A stretch of DNA of 62,247 nt, taken from the NCBI GenBank assembly GCA_045629945.1, contig JAZQSE010000023.1, positions 1-62,247 of the forward strand. Direction: 5' to 3'. The notes beneath the pieces were generated by a model, which saw nothing but the letters and a program-made list of their open reading frames with translations, was not told the DNA's origin and did no database searches. Below are positions 34,984 through 43,589 of this stretch, piece after piece; the stretch's first letter is position 1; each line of letters starts with the position of its first letter. A program made the translations under genes and the position numbers. This stretch comes from UBA1765 sp045629945 (GTDB taxonomy: Bacteria; Fibrobacterota; Fibrobacteria; Fibrobacterales; Fibrobacteraceae).

Positions 34984-35717
34984 GACGTTTAAATACTATT
35001 CTCTTTATATTGAGTGTTCTTGGCATTTTGGTGTATTGGCTTATGCCAGAACGCTATTTTAAAGATGCCGTTTATCCGTTGCATGATTCAATGCTTTTAA
35101 CGGCTTACGATGATAGGGCTGATGGAGGTCTTTCAACCGCGAATCTTTCTCTAGCTGATTCAGCATTATTGTTTTCTTGTACTTTGCATACAGGGAACTC
35201 TCCTGCTTGGTGTGGCATACTTTGGCATTTTACGCCTGATTCTCTATTGCATTACAGAAATTGGATGCTTGTCGATTCTTTAGTTTTTGATGTGGATATT
35301 CAAGGGACGAAAGAATTTTTAGTAAAAGTTTGGACTTATGACCCCGATGTCACAGACCCGGAAAATAAATTTTCTTTTAGACCGCTAATTAAAGAAGTTG
35401 TCGTTTCTGAATATGGTAGGCAAAGGATTGTTGTTCCTGTTTCGCAATTATACGTTCCGGATTATTGGTTTGAAAATCAAAAAGTGGATAAAAGTTTAGA
35501 ATTAAAACATTTAGAAGGAGCGGCTAGATTAGAAATAGCCCCTGGTTGGAATGTAAAACGTGGCAAACCATTTTCACTAAAGATATATGGCATAGAAGCA
35601 AAAGGTGTCAGTAGCATTCCTTTAGGCTTGTTGTTATTCTTTTTCTTAGCGATAGCGACTCTTGCTGTTGGTGTCAGACACAAGAAAAAGGAGCGTGAAC
35701 ATAATGAAAAATCTTAA
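34980..35717 (+). CDS. Membrane-anchored beta-sandwich protein, paralogue of the next gene
   Basis: A 245-residue protein with a membrane segment at each end (about 5-22 and 217-237) and a large extracytoplasmic domain between. That domain carries DSLVFDVDIQGTKEFLVKVW, RIVVPVSQLYVPDYWFENQK and LEIAPGWNVKRGKPFSLKIYGI, a galactose-binding-like or carbohydrate-binding-like beta sandwich often seen in sensor proteins. The next gene has the same layout and related motifs (VPEKWF), so these are paralogues that may pair. ATGA overlap with the zinc-ribbon gene. The cytoplasmic tail is short and lysine-rich. Not a kinase. Confidence 0.75.
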   Translation: MRRLNTILFILSVLGILVYWLMPERYFKDAVYPLHDSMLLTAYDDRADGGLSTANLSLADSALLFSCTLHTGNSPAWCGILWHFTPDSLLHYRNWMLVDSLVFDVDIQGTKEFLVKVWTYDPDVTDPENKFSFRPLIKEVVVSEYGRQRIVVPVSQLYVPDYWFENQKVDKSLELKHLEGAARLEIAPGWNVKRGKPFSLKIYGIEAKGVSSIPLGLLLFFFLAIATLAVGVRHKKKEREHNEKS

Positions 35718-36447
35718 AGCTCTTTTTTCTAAAAAAGTTCTTGTCTCTACCTGGTTAGTTGGACTAGTTATTCTTAGTCTTTGTGCGATTATTTTTAAAG
35801 AACATTCGTTACAAGTTTACCCAGGAACTTATCAAGAATTTGTCCGGAGCGATTCTCAAGATGAAGGCTTTTCAGAAGCTTCTGTTTCTAAAACAGATTC
35901 TTTATTGGTGTTAGATTTCCGTTTGCGTTCAGGTTCTCCGACACCTTATGCTGGAGTAGGATTTTCTTTAGTTTCTCCGATGGAAATTTTAAAAGAAGAA
36001 TTTCTGGATTTTTCTGCATACGATTCTTTGCGCGTTGTTTTAGCTACAAACCGAATGCCAAAAATCACAATAAGACTTTCTGTTCATGACCCATTATGGA
36101 CAAAGCCTGGTGACGTTTCTTCGGCAAGGCCATTAGATATTGTTTTAGAAACAACACGTAATTTAAAAGAGCATAGAGTTTCTCTTGCTGATTTTTCTGT
36201 TCCTGAAAAATGGTTTGATTTGATGGGCATTGAAAATCCAGATTATTGGAGGCATTTAGAAAGAGGTATGCGCGTAGAAGTGCTTACTGCAACAGGAGCA
36301 TTACTTGGGATTCCTGATGCATTTGAACTAAAGAAACTAGAACTTTATGGAACAAACAGAAAATTACTTTATGTTCTAGGTGTTTTAGCTTTTTTACTTT
36401 CGTGTGCATGTGGTTATGGCCTTGTGCGTTTAAAACAAAAAGGGTAA
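35704..36447 (+). CDS. Membrane-anchored beta-sandwich protein, second paralogue
   Basis: A 247-residue protein built like its neighbour: membrane segment about 10-30, extracytoplasmic beta-sandwich domain (YDSLRVVLATNRMPKITIRL, EHRVSLADFSVPEKWFD), second membrane segment about 222-240 and a short basic tail. The ATG at 35704 follows AAGGAG, inside the last codons of the preceding gene (14-nt overlap); an in-frame start at 35662 lies in that gene and adds nothing conserved. The pair could form a sensor or adaptor for the AI-2E-type transporter downstream, but this is a guess. Confidence 0.75.
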   Translation: MKNLKALFSKKVLVSTWLVGLVILSLCAIIFKEHSLQVYPGTYQEFVRSDSQDEGFSEASVSKTDSLLVLDFRLRSGSPTPYAGVGFSLVSPMEILKEEFLDFSAYDSLRVVLATNRMPKITIRLSVHDPLWTKPGDVSSARPLDIVLETTRNLKEHRVSLADFSVPEKWFDLMGIENPDYWRHLERGMRVEVLTATGALLGIPDAFELKKLELYGTNRKLLYVLGVLAFLLSCACGYGLVRLKQKG

Positions 36448-36451
36448 GATT

Positions 36452-37588
36452 ATGGGATATCGTTGGAATGTAGATCGTATTATGCGGTTTGTTCAGATAG
36501 CGATAGTTGTCGCATTACTTTTACTTGTGTTGAATTATTTAAGCAATGTTTTGCTGCCGTTTTGTTTTGCTTTTATTGTGGCTTATATTGCAGACCCACT
36601 TGTTAATTTTTTGCATAAAAAAATGCGATATAGAATTTTAGCGGTGCTCACGGTTTTACTTGGAGCTGGGGTTATAATTGGTGGTGCTTTGTATTTATTT
36701 ATACCGCGAGTTATAGAAGAAATCAGGTTACTTGGTCGATTGATTTCAAAAATATTTTATGATGCAGAATGGAGTTCTAAAATAATGCGTTTTATCCCAG
36801 ATGATCTTTGGGATGTAGTGCAGCATTTAATTTCTTGGGATAAACTTGCAGAAGTGATGCAGACAATGGATTTCTGGAATGCTTTACAATCAGTAGGTTC
36901 AAAGTTGATCTCAGGTTCTATTGGAATGCTTTCTGGAACGGCCATGGTTGTTTTTTGGTTTGCTGGTGTAACGCTTGTTATTTTGTATTTGATTTTTATT
37001 ATGCTAGATATGCCGCGTTTACGCGATGGTTTTTTTCAATTGGTTCCTAAAAAATGGAAATCCTCAGTTTCTTCTATTGCAAAAGATATGAACTTAGCGA
37101 TGGGAACTTATTTCCGAGCACAAGCTTGTGTGGCTTTTTTAGTTGGAGTTTTGTTTTCTACAGCCTTTACTATTATTGGGTTCCCTTTAAGCATTATGTT
37201 TGGTCTGTTTATTGGATTTTTGAATATGATACCTTATTTACAGGTGTTAAGTATACCAATAGCCCTTCTTTTGGGAATCGTTTATTCACTAGATATAGGA
37301 ATGCCTTTTTGGGAAGTGGCTTTGATTATTACAGGAATTTATGTAGGGGTTCAGCTTTTGCAGGATTTAGTTCTTGTTCCAAATATTGTCGGTAAAAGCA
37401 TGAATTTACCACCGATTGGTATTCTTTTATCGCTTTCTATTTGGGGTAAATTACTAGGTTTTCTAGGGTTAGTTGTAGCGATTCCTTTTACATGCCTTTG
37501 CCTTATTTATTTGCAAAAAATTTCCAATAAAATGGAAGATGTTTCTGAAGAATCTTCAGATAAAATACTTGAAAAACCTTCGGAATAG
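36452..37588 (+). CDS. AI-2E family transporter (PerM/YdiK-like permease)
   Basis: A 378-residue multi-spanning membrane protein of the AI-2E/UPF0118 family, with about eight membrane segments. The early segment FAFIVAYIADPLVNFLHKK and the signature GLFIGFLNMIPYLQVLSIPI near residue 250, then DLVLVPNIVGKSMNLPPIGI, are diagnostic. Members have been tied to autoinducer-2 export, sodium or proton exchange and cell-envelope stress, so the substrate is open. It is the last gene of the operon, beginning 4 nt after the previous stop. Confidence 0.9.
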   Translation: MGYRWNVDRIMRFVQIAIVVALLLLVLNYLSNVLLPFCFAFIVAYIADPLVNFLHKKMRYRILAVLTVLLGAGVIIGGALYLFIPRVIEEIRLLGRLISKIFYDAEWSSKIMRFIPDDLWDVVQHLISWDKLAEVMQTMDFWNALQSVGSKLISGSIGMLSGTAMVVFWFAGVTLVILYLIFIMLDMPRLRDGFFQLVPKKWKSSVSSIAKDMNLAMGTYFRAQACVAFLVGVLFSTAFTIIGFPLSIMFGLFIGFLNMIPYLQVLSIPIALLLGIVYSLDIGMPFWEVALIITGIYVGVQLLQDLVLVPNIVGKSMNLPPIGILLSLSIWGKLLGFLGLVVAIPFTCLCLIYLQKISNKMEDVSEESSDKILEKPSE

Positions 37589-37736
37589 CCCTTTAAAGGG
37601 CGGTTGGTGCTTGATTTTTAGTGAAAAGTTTCAATAAAATGAAATTTTTTTGAAAAAAAAACGTTAAAGAAATGCCGAAAGGCTAAAAAAAAAGTATAAT
37701 AAGTAATCATCATTTAAATCTCAAGGAGTCTTTTCG

Positions 37737-38093
37737 ATGAATAAACAAGAATTGATTGCAGCCGTGCTCGCAAATAAAGAAGCTGGTATTGAATCCAAAG
37801 CAGCAGCAGAACGTGCAGTAAACGCTGTTTTGGACGCTCTCACCGAAGGTATGAAAGGTGCTGGAGTTCAATTGATTGGTTTTGGTTCTTTTGCTGCTAA
37901 GAAGCGCCCAGCTCGTGACGGTCGTAATCCGCTTACTGGCGAAAAGATTAAGATTAAAGAATCTTGGTCTGTAAATTTCAAAGCTGGTGCATCTTTGAAG
38001 GAAGTTGTTGCTAAGGCTCAGAAGTCTGCTGAAAAGAAAAAAGCAGCTCCAAAGGCTTGTGCAAAAAAAGCTTGCGCTAAGAAGAAAAAATAA
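37737..38093 (+). CDS. hup: HU-family DNA-binding protein with lysine-rich tail
   Basis: A 118-residue HU protein. The canonical 90-residue fold is present: MNKQELIAAVLANKE, GFGSFAAKKRPARDGRNPLTG (the DNA-binding arm with RNPLTG) and VNFKAGASLKEVV. Beyond it is a 25-residue basic tail with repeated KKAAPKA and KKACAKK units, like histone H1 or the eukaryotic-like tails of some bacterial HU proteins; two cysteines in the tail are unusual. It probably compacts the nucleoid. AAGGAG precedes the ATG by 8 nt and TATAAT lies at 37695-37700. Confidence 0.93.
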   Translation: MNKQELIAAVLANKEAGIESKAAAERAVNAVLDALTEGMKGAGVQLIGFGSFAAKKRPARDGRNPLTGEKIKIKESWSVNFKAGASLKEVVAKAQKSAEKKKAAPKACAKKACAKKKK

Positions 38094-38118
38094 TTAGTCA
38101 AGTTTTTGCTAAACAATA

Positions 38119-38146
38119 AAAAACCTCTTCGAATGAAGAGGTTTTT
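38119..38146 (+). terminator. Terminator after the HU gene
   Basis: AAAACCTCTTC / GAAGAGGTTTT with loop GAAT, followed by T. Confidence 0.92.
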
Positions 38147-38479
38147 ATGTTTTTGAAAAATTTTAGAATGTTATATGTAAACTTTTTTGATGATGCTGAA
38201 TTTCAAATCACTTTAAGTGTTGAGTGTATTTTGAAGGGCGCATAGTAATTCTTTTTTTCTAAAACGGCGCTCCCTTGGCACGCATTGGACTTTTACGATA
38301 CCATGTTTAGTATGGCTCAGCTGTGTGAAATCAATAAATTGCTTTGATGTCTATGACATTTGTGACTATTACTCGAAAATGCAAAAACAAGTTTTTGCGC
38401 TTTTTCGTTTTGCCTACTTTTACCGCGGTTCTCGCCTTTTTCTAAATTTACCTGCGTAAAATTTTTAGAGGTATTTATA
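38147..38479. other. 333-bp intergenic stretch before ileS, no gene seen
   Basis: No coding frame is supported on either strand. It contains an inverted repeat GCAAAAAC-AA-GTTTTTGC (38381-38398), a G+C-richer patch around 38240-38300, and TAAATTTAC with AGAGGT (before the ATG of ileS). No T-box elements (AGGGTGGNACCGCG or similar) are present, so ileS control by tRNA-sensing is not indicated. Confidence 0.5.
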
Positions 38480-41400
38480 ATGGCTTTGTTTCGTGAAGTA
38501 AAGAAAGAAGAGTCTTTTCCGCAAATAGAAGAGCGCGTGCTCGGCTTGTGGGACAAGGATGAATCGTTCAAGAAGTCGCTGGATTCGCGCCCAGAGACTG
38601 AACCTTATACCTTCTACGATGGCCCTCCGTTTGCGACAGGTCTTCCGCATTATGGTCACTTGCTTGCCGGTACCATCAAGGATATCGTTCCGCGTTACTG
38701 GACCATGAAGGGCAAGAAGGTTCCTCGCGGTTTTGGTTGGGACTGCCATGGGCTCCCGATTGAATCTTTGATCCAAAATGAATTGAAACTATCTGGCGTT
38801 GCTGAAATTAAGGCTTTCGGCGAAGACAAGTTTAATGAAGCTTGTCGCGGTTCTGTTCAGAAGTATGTAAGCGAATGGAAAAAAACAGTTCGCCGTATGG
38901 GCCGCTGGGTGGATTTTGATAATGGTTATAAAACCATGGACACGAACTTTATGGAATCTGTGTGGTGGGTGTTCAAGCAATGCTTTGATAAAGGTCTAAT
39001 TTATCAGGGCTATCGCATTCAGCCCTACAGCCCGGCACTTGCCACTCCGCTTTCGAACTTCGAAACCAACCAGGGCTATAAGGACCGTCAGGACCCGTCT
39101 TTAACTTTGATTTTCCCACTTATTACGGATAATGCAAAATTCAAAGACACAAACATTTTAGTGTGGACAACAACCCCATGGACGCTTCCTTCTAACTTTG
39201 CTATTGCTGTTGGCGAAGATATGGATTACAATCTTGTGGAACAAGATGGTAAAAAGTTCTGGTGTGCCGCTACACGTACGGCGGCTTACTTCAAAGAAGC
39301 AAATGTGGTTGATACTTGCAAAGGCTCTGAACTTGTTGGGTTAAGCTATGAACCGCTTTTCCGTTTAAGCGATGCTTATGCTACGAGTGAAGAACTTGAA
39401 AAGCGCTATAAAATTTACGCTGCTGATTTTGTAAGCACAGAAGATGGTGCTGGTGCTGTGCATATTGCTCCAAGTTTCGGTGAAGAAGACTTCCAGTTAG
39501 GTGCTTCCATTGGTCTTGGTCTCTTTGATCCGCTTGATACCGAAGGAAAGTTCACGGATAAAGTCCCCATGTGGAAAGGCCTTGGTGCAAAAGAAGCCGA
39601 CAAGAGTATTATCGCACACCTTAAAGAACAAGGTCGCGTGTTCAAGCATGAAACTTTTGTTCATAGTTACCCACACTGCTGGCGCACAGGCGTTCCTCTT
39701 TTGTATCGCGCTCTTAAGACTTGGTTCTTGAAAGTAGATGCTCCTGTGACAAGTGAAGATGGCGTTACCAAAACTTTGAAAGAATGGATGGTTGAAAATA
39801 ACCAGACAGTGAACTGGGTGCCAAGTCATATTCGCGATGGTCGCTTTGGTAAGTGGCTTGAAAATGCCCGTGATTGGAACCTTAGCCGCAACCGTTTCTG
39901 GGGAACTCCGATTCCAGTTTGGCTTTCTGATGACGGCGACATGATTGCTGTTGGTTCCATTGAAGAATTGAAAGACCTTACAGGTGTAGAACTCAACGAC
40001 TTGCATAAGCATTTTGTTGACAAACTCACCATTGAAAAAGATGGCAAGGTTTACCATCGCACACCTGAAGTGTTTGACTGCTGGTTTGAGTCAGGTTCTA
40101 TGCCGTATGCGAGCCGCCATTACCCGTTTGAAAATAAGGAACTTGTGGAAAAGAGTTTCCCGGCAGATTTTATTGCCGAAGGGCTCGACCAGACTCGTGG
40201 TTGGTTCTATACATTGACTGTGCTTTCAAATGCTCTGTTCCAGAAGCCTGCTTTTAAGAATGTAATTGTGAACGGAATCATTTTGGCTGAAGACGGCACT
40301 AAGATGAGTAAATCCAAACGCAATTACCCGGACCCGAACGATTTGATTGAACGCACCGGTTCTGACGCCATTCGTTTGTTTATGATTAACTCTGCGGCGC
40401 TGAAAGCGGAAGATTTACGCTTTAGTGAAGAAGGCGTGAAGGGAATTGTTAAACAAGTGATGCTTCCGCTTTGGAATGCTGTGGCTTTCTTTGTAAGTAA
40501 CCATAATGCTGATGCTGCAAAAGGTCAACTGAATTGGGCTCCTGGTCAAGAAGTAAAATCAGACAATGAACTTGACCGCTGGATGCTTGCTACTTTGCAG
40601 GATTTGGCTGCCAAGGTCGAAGTGGAAATGAAGGCTTACCGTTTGTACAATGTGGTGCCAGCCGTGATTGCTGCAGTGGATGACTTAACGAACTGGTATG
40701 TGCGTAGAAGTCGCCGCCGTTTCTGGAAAAGCGAAAACGATGGCGATAAGAACGCTGCTTATGGAACGATGTATAAAGTTCTTGTAGACTTCTCCAAAAT
40801 TCTTGCTCCGTTCTTACCTCTTCTTGCCGAAGAAATTTACCAGATTCTTGTGCGTGAAGTAGATGATAAGGCTCCGGTGAGCGTGCACCTTTGTGAATTC
40901 CCAAGTGCAGACAAGTCTTTAATGGATGAAACTCTCGTGGAACGTATTGCGATGGTTCGTGGTATGGTCGAAATGGGACGCGTAATTCGTGCGACAAATA
41001 ATGTCAAGAACCGAATGCCAATTGCTAACATGACAGTGGTTGCTCATGGTGAAACCGAAAAGAATGTCGCTGAAACTATGCAAGACTTGATTCTTGAAGA
41101 ACTTAACGTTCGCGAAATGAAGTTCCTTGAAGACGAAACCAAGCTTGTTAAGTTGTCTGCAAAGCCGAACTTCTTAGCTATCAAGGCAAAAGGCCCAGAA
41201 TACGCAAAGAACATGAAGGTGATTTCTTCTAAATTAGCAAGCCTTTCGGTTGAAGAAATTAAAGCATTGCAAGCAGGCGAAACGATTAAGTTTGAATTCG
41301 GCGAAGTCGGTGCAGATTGTTTAATGCTAAACCGTATTGTGCCAGAAGGACTTGCCGTAGAAGCAGACAATCATTTTACAGTGGCTCTTGATTTGAAAAT

Positions 41401-41848
41401 CACTGACGATTTGCGCCGCGCTTGCGTGGCTCGCGAACTCGTGAACCGCATCCAGAACCGTCGTAAAGATCAGGATTATGCGATTACTGATCGTATCAGC
41501 ATTGAACTTTATTCTGAAAGCGAAGTCTTCAAGCAGGCTGTCGCTGAGAACGAAGCTTACATCAAGGGCGAAACACAGGCTAACGCTATCGTTTGGAAGG
41601 ATTCTACTGCAGGCTTGCAGGAATCTGATGCGGATGGTGAAAAAGTCTTTGTTGAAGCGGTGAAAGTCGAAAATTTACACCTTCGTTGGGTTGAAGACAT
41701 TCAGGATGCTTTTGCAGTTAGTAATACGGGTGCATTGTATGATGCTTTAGAACGTGCAAAAAAAAGTGAATGGATTATTCATATAGATGGAAAGATTGTT
41801 TCAGCGTCCGAGTTTGCTAAAATTTTAAACAAGTTAGAACAAAACTAG
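38480..41848 (+). CDS. ileS: Isoleucyl-tRNA synthetase, type 2 (eukaryote-like)
   Basis: A 1122-residue class I synthetase that charges tRNA-Ile. HIGH is GLPHYGHLLAGT (the YDGPPFATGLPHYGH start is the type 2 form) and KMSKS is DGTKMSKSKRNYPDP; the editing domain lies between. Its length and N-terminal FREVKKEESF... fit IleS2, the group usually insensitive to mupirocin, rather than type 1 IleS (about 940). Base composition is odd: two 60-base stretches in the 5' part (38521-38580 and 38581-38640) count 52% and 57% G+C by eye, against about 35% at the 3' end and in neighbours, pointing to a mosaic or transferred gene. AGAGGT lies 7 nt before the ATG. Confidence 0.95.
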   Translation: MALFREVKKEESFPQIEERVLGLWDKDESFKKSLDSRPETEPYTFYDGPPFATGLPHYGHLLAGTIKDIVPRYWTMKGKKVPRGFGWDCHGLPIESLIQNELKLSGVAEIKAFGEDKFNEACRGSVQKYVSEWKKTVRRMGRWVDFDNGYKTMDTNFMESVWWVFKQCFDKGLIYQGYRIQPYSPALATPLSNFETNQGYKDRQDPSLTLIFPLITDNAKFKDTNILVWTTTPWTLPSNFAIAVGEDMDYNLVEQDGKKFWCAATRTAAYFKEANVVDTCKGSELVGLSYEPLFRLSDAYATSEELEKRYKIYAADFVSTEDGAGAVHIAPSFGEEDFQLGASIGLGLFDPLDTEGKFTDKVPMWKGLGAKEADKSIIAHLKEQGRVFKHETFVHSYPHCWRTGVPLLYRALKTWFLKVDAPVTSEDGVTKTLKEWMVENNQTVNWVPSHIRDGRFGKWLENARDWNLSRNRFWGTPIPVWLSDDGDMIAVGSIEELKDLTGVELNDLHKHFVDKLTIEKDGKVYHRTPEVFDCWFESGSMPYASRHYPFENKELVEKSFPADFIAEGLDQTRGWFYTLTVLSNALFQKPAFKNVIVNGIILAEDGTKMSKSKRNYPDPNDLIERTGSDAIRLFMINSAALKAEDLRFSEEGVKGIVKQVMLPLWNAVAFFVSNHNADAAKGQLNWAPGQEVKSDNELDRWMLATLQDLAAKVEVEMKAYRLYNVVPAVIAAVDDLTNWYVRRSRRRFWKSENDGDKNAAYGTMYKVLVDFSKILAPFLPLLAEEIYQILVREVDDKAPVSVHLCEFPSADKSLMDETLVERIAMVRGMVEMGRVIRATNNVKNRMPIANMTVVAHGETEKNVAETMQDLILEELNVREMKFLEDETKLVKLSAKPNFLAIKAKGPEYAKNMKVISSKLASLSVEEIKALQAGETIKFEFGEVGADCLMLNRIVPEGLAVEADNHFTVALDLKITDDLRRACVARELVNRIQNRRKDQDYAITDRISIELYSESEVFKQAVAENEAYIKGETQANAIVWKDSTAGLQESDADGEKVFVEAVKVENLHLRWVEDIQDAFAVSNTGALYDALERAKKSEWIIHIDGKIVSASEFAKILNKLEQN

Positions 41849-41858
41849 GTAAAAGGAA

Positions 41859-42125
41859 ATGTCAGAAATGGATAAATTATCTCTATACTATAGTGACTTT
41901 ATTGCGATGAAAGCTGAGTTTGCAAAACTCTCTACACAACAAGAAAAAGATGCACTAGTTGCTACTTTTGTTAAAAAATTGAGAAATCAAGGGCTATCTA
42001 AGGATGAAATCGAATCAATCCTTAATATTGAATTGGTTACAGAATCACAAGGTAACAGGGTTATGATTTCTCAAACGGCGGCTTATAAGGCTGCCTTGGC
42101 AAAAGCCTTAGGAACAACGAGATGA
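41859..42125 (+). CDS. Small protein of unknown function
   Basis: An 88-residue, mostly helical soluble protein with no membrane segment. The middle (LSTQQEKDALVATFVKKL, then LRNQGLSKDEIESILNIEL) has an amphipathic helical look. I do not recognise it. It starts 10 nt after ileS ends and overlaps the next gene by 4 nt (ATGA), so it is translated with it. An in-frame ATG at 41868 has better spacing from AAAAGGA and could be the true start. It may be an accessory gene of the adjacent restriction system, but nothing in the sequence says so. Confidence 0.6.
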   Translation: MSEMDKLSLYYSDFIAMKAEFAKLSTQQEKDALVATFVKKLRNQGLSKDEIESILNIELVTESQGNRVMISQTAAYKAALAKALGTTR

Positions 42126-42601
42126 CTTTACAGAATTGGGCTTATATAGGAACTATTGCGGCGGGGTTTGCTGGATTGGTCGCATTGGGAATAGCTTTTT
42201 TTCAATTGGGTGGTTTGAAAAAATCTCTCCAACATTCGAATTTGATGGCTATTTTCAATATTGAATTTGAACTGAATCGTCGTAAGGAAAAAGAAGCTGA
42301 AAAACGAAAAGAAGTCTTGGAAAAAATAAATGGACGTGATGAATCGCAAATACCCGATTCTGAAAAAGATTTAATTCGTTCTTTAGATGGTTATCGTTTG
42401 CAAGCATATGAAAATTACTTGAATGCCTTTGATAGGTTGGCTTTTTTTATCATCAAAGGCAGTTTTCAGGAAGAAGATTTCAAACTTGAATATAGAGATA
42501 TGCTTTTCGATACCATTGAAAATGATTCTGATTCAATGTTTGGCACAGGAAGTCGGTATAGGAATATGAAAAAATTATACGACAAATGGAAAGAAGAGTG
42601 A
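42122..42601 (+). CDS. Small single-pass membrane protein of unknown function
   Basis: A 159-residue protein with one N-terminal membrane segment (WAYIGTIAAGFAGLVALGIA, residues 6-25) followed by a charged, helical cytoplasmic domain (RRKEKEAEKRKEVLEKIN, then NAFDRLAFFIIKGSF and FKLEYRDMLFDTIEN). The layout, TM then helix bundle, resembles DUF4760-like or phage-defence-associated membrane proteins, but this is only a similarity in architecture. ATGA overlap with the preceding gene makes a two-gene unit. Confidence 0.6.
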   Translation: MTLQNWAYIGTIAAGFAGLVALGIAFFQLGGLKKSLQHSNLMAIFNIEFELNRRKEKEAEKRKEVLEKINGRDESQIPDSEKDLIRSLDGYRLQAYENYLNAFDRLAFFIIKGSFQEEDFKLEYRDMLFDTIENDSDSMFGTGSRYRNMKKLYDKWKEE

Positions 42602-42725
42602 TAGTGGGAGTATTGTTCCGTTTGTAAAGAATAAAATTTCTTTGAAAAACTTATTATACGTTGAATTGTTAAAATGTGTCAAAAAAATGTTATTTTGAAT
42701 CATAATTGTTTAAATTAGGGTATGT

Positions 42726-43589
42726 ATGAAAAACACGAATCCCATAGCAGAAGCTTTTGGATTTCCTGCGGATAATATGTCTGAGCGAGCACGGCATTAT
42801 CGTGACAATAGGTTGTGTCCGTTTAACAACAGGTTTCCAAATTGTACAAAGGATAAAGCTGATGATCCGCTTGGGGTTTGTTGTGTCAATTACGATGACG
42901 GAAAGGTTATTACTTGCCCGTCAAGATTTCGGGAAGATTGGAAAATACTGCAAAATGCAGCGTCTTTTGTATGGCCCAAAAATGCAAAATGGACTGCTCT
43001 TCCTGAAATAAAACTTCAAGACGCTCACGGTCAATCAGCGGGAAATATTGACTATGTAATAGTGCGGTACGACGATAAAGGGAATATAACGGATTTTGCT
43101 TCTATAGAAGTTCAAGGTGTGTATATTAGTGGAAATTTGAGAAAGCCCTTTCAAAAGTACATGGAAAATCCGAAGCCTGAATTTTCATGGAATGGCAAGA
43201 ACTTTCCTCATCCCGATTATCTTTCGTCATCACGTAAAAGATTGATTCCTCAAATGCTTTACAAAGGTGGAATTTTTAAAGCATGGGGAAAAAAGCAATG
43301 CGTCGCAATTCAGAAATCATTCTTTGATACATTGCCAGACCTTCCTCGTGTTACAAAGAGTAAGGCTGATATTGCTTGGTTTTTGTATGATTTGAAATTT
43401 GACAAAAGTGATGGACAAAACCATTTGGTCTTGGTAGATACTGTTTACACCGAGTTCAAATCGGCTTTGAATAGAGTTATTTATACTGAACCTGGCGACG
43501 TAAAAGATTTTGTGAAAGTTCTTGCCGAAAAATTTGAAGAAAAAAAGAAGTCCCCCCCGGAAACTCATTCTGCGTTTGAATTGCTATGA
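42726..43589 (+). CDS. NotI-family type II restriction endonuclease
   Basis: A 287-residue member of the NotI restriction endonuclease family. The N-terminal part is the NotI-like metal-binding fold, with cysteines at 31, 40, 52/53 and 64 (LCPFNN, PNCTKD, GVCCVN, ITCPSR). The active site matches the known NotI residues in order and spacing: E94, then D109 in GNIDYVIV, then E128 and Q130 in FASIEVQ, equal to NotI E145-D160-E182-Q184 except for a shorter D-to-E gap. Cleaves DNA; specificity cannot be read. ATGA overlap with an adenine methyltransferase. AGGG precedes the ATG. Confidence 0.85.
   Translation: MKNTNPIAEAFGFPADNMSERARHYRDNRLCPFNNRFPNCTKDKADDPLGVCCVNYDDGKVITCPSRFREDWKILQNAASFVWPKNAKWTALPEIKLQDAHGQSAGNIDYVIVRYDDKGNITDFASIEVQGVYISGNLRKPFQKYMENPKPEFSWNGKNFPHPDYLSSSRKRLIPQMLYKGGIFKAWGKKQCVAIQKSFFDTLPDLPRVTKSKADIAWFLYDLKFDKSDGQNHLVLVDTVYTEFKSALNRVIYTEPGDVKDFVKVLAEKFEEKKKSPPETHSAFELL

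Noticed and set aside
38147..38479. T-box or other leader for ileS
   Set aside because: No specifier loop, T-box sequence or terminator/antiterminator pair was seen.
39000..41400. Several leftward and rightward open frames inside ileS
   Set aside because: They are shadow frames of the synthetase with no ribosome sites or family matches.
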